Of a DNA stretch of 64,000 bases, positions 62,690 through 64,000 are shown in pieces. The position numbers were made by a program, and so were the translations under genes. The stretch's first letter is position 1, and each line of letters opens with the position of its first letter. Source of the DNA: Lineus longissimus (Eukaryota; Nemertea; Pilidiophora; Heteronemertea; Lineidae); assembly GCF_910592395.1 (NCBI RefSeq), contig NC_088308.1, forward strand, positions 3,038,001 through 3,102,000, read 5' to 3'. Below the pieces are notes generated by a model that ran no database searches, was not told where the DNA came from, and saw only the letters and a list, made by a program, of their open reading frames with translations.

Positions 62690-63023
62690 TTTTCAGCATA
62701 AGAAGAAAATCGATGGAATGTCGGCATATCCCCAAATACCCTATCCAAAGGCGGAAACAGTTGAGAACAATACCTACAAATTTACCAATAAAGGTTGTCT
62801 GATTGTTAACGGATGGGTGATATTTGAGTTGTGGCGTCTTGGCATATATAGGACGTCGTTGCCAAGAAATACGAGATCACCGAAAAACCGAGTGAAAGAT
62901 GAGCAATGCCATAATTACGGCAGTCCCATTATGACACAATTGGATGGAAGGCGCCTCATTTTGCCAATCTTACTTTTTGTACCATTTGGAGAAAATGGAG
63001 ATCTTTGCATTATAAATACATGA
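62690..63023 (+). other. Weak candidate ORF
   Basis: After tatattcacag the + strand stays open for about 110 codons (KAFQHKKKIDGMSAYPQIPY ... GENGDLCIINT). The composition is compatible with coding DNA, but no domain is recognised and there is no good splice partner. It may be an old transposon ORF. Confidence 0.25.
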
Positions 63024-63422
63024 TCGAGTCATTGTAGCTTACAGTTTTGCATCATTGTACCGACTTCATTTAATCCCTTTCTGTCTTGATATTTGGTTTT
63101 CGTCTTTGGAACCAAAAATATGCTAAAAAATATATACATGTATAAGTGTAAATCCTCTCCCACTATGCTTGTAGCCCTCCCAATTCATTTGAGGCATATG
63201 CAGTTTCACACAGCTGTGGGTGTCCGCTTCATTTTGATACCTCTCCCATTTTGTATCTCTTGCGGTACATGAGATTTTCATGAATATGTTTGGAGAAAAT
63301 AGCAGGATGTCAAGGCTTGCAAGCTCTCAAGTTAAAATTGCATGTGCTTTGCTCACAGCAAGTGCTTTGTGGTTTTATCCCTTTAAGTCCCCAATTCTTA
63401 GTCTTGCCAGTCATACCAATGA

Positions 63423-63656
63423 ATGGCATCACAACATAAGCAGGAGGAGATGGCAATACAAAAGAAGGCTGCCGCATTTTCAAAAGAAGCTCACAATTCC
63501 CCAAAGATTCGTGCAAATGGAGAATGGGTGAAAGTGCAAGTGCCGGGCATGCCTCGGTCCATTACGCTCGAAATAGGCAACCATTATGGCCACTCCTTTG
63601 GGAATAACATGAGTGTGGTTGTTCCATTTCGAGAAATTTTTTTTCTATTTTCGTGA
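63423..63656 (+). other. Weak candidate ORF, 77 codons
   Basis: Starts MASQHKQEEMAIQKKAAAF and continues with a plausible globular-like stretch (EWVKVQVPGMPRSITLEIG), ending FREIFFLFS. Codons look less AT-biased than the flanks. Its family is unknown. It could be a chance frame or a fragment of a mobile-element protein, perhaps related to the ORF at 62690. Confidence 0.3.
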
Positions 63657-64000
63657 TTATTGCTTCCTTTTAACAGTTAAATTATGTATCTGTCTGCGCT
63701 AGAACAATTACTTCTTTATTAATTCTAAATCGTTCTGGGAACGCTGCTTACGGTTTTCCCACAAATTGCAATACTATATCTGACATTTAAACTCCATATT
63801 TTGGCATGAACAAATTATCTAACCTTGGCCAGTGACTGGAACAAAGCAGATGCCAATTTGCCGTACTTTGAAAGTATTTATTAATCATCTCCATGGGAAG
63901 GATGTTTAAACAGGTTAATATTCCTACAAGTTGTTGTTGAATAGGTAGAGTAACATTTCCAAAGGTGAACGGTGTTCTGTTGGTAATGCAGCTTAACTAA

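Overview
This is a window of a eukaryotic, animal nuclear genome. Its genes are split into many short exons with GT..AG introns, there are AATAAA poly(A) signals, tRNA-derived SINEs, a 5'-truncated LINE end, MITEs and minisatellites, and the proteins are metazoan (GID4, mitochondrial uS7, mitochondrial acyl carrier protein, a PLAT/ankyrin protein). The frequent tacatgta-type words fit a marine invertebrate such as a lophotrochozoan or an early deuterostome. The species cannot be fixed from this sequence alone. Exon models were made by hand from splice sites, reading phase and homology remembered for each family.

Layout. 1-720: 3' end of an unidentified + strand gene. 1726-14743: a 19-exon + strand gene for an ~868-residue protein with one PLAT domain, a Ser-rich middle, five ankyrin repeats and a charged tail. 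15-18 kb: intergenic DNA with a SINE and decayed coding sequence. 18301-19883: a DNA transposon with terminal inverted repeats and dense ACTG-type subterminal repeats, sitting in the probable 3' UTR of the next gene. 19975-22495 (-): mitochondrial ribosomal protein uS7m. 22578-24417 (+): GID4, head to head with uS7m, only 82 bp between the start codons. 26907-28693 (+): mitochondrial acyl carrier protein (NDUFAB1) with two tandem alternative versions of exon 2 separated by a 46-bp intron.

29.9-41 kb is repeat-rich: a 132-bp higher-order minisatellite, two copies of a ~0.67-kb dispersed repeat, a 48-bp tandem repeat, 15-bp arrays in both orientations, and a 251-bp foldback element with a 9-bp target duplication. 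Exons of an unidentified - strand gene (start at 38105) lie among these. 42.3-45.3 kb (-) holds what looks like a secreted peptide-precursor locus: signal-peptide exons, dibasic sites, a Cys-rich exon, and further on a run of three identical SWDALGIPD peptides between KR/RR sites. I do not recognise the family. 45.3-52 kb is mostly blank. 52.3-56.9 kb is the last coding exon and a probable 4.5-kb 3' UTR of another - strand gene. 57-64 kb is AT-rich DNA with a SINE, MITE remnants, short tandem repeats and two weak candidate ORFs.

The known genes share housekeeping roles (mitochondrial translation, mitochondrial acyl carrier/complex I, E3 ligase substrate recognition) but do not form a pathway cluster. 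The most interesting items are the paired ACP exons, the peptide-precursor locus, and the transposon that appears to separate uS7m from its poly(A) signal.
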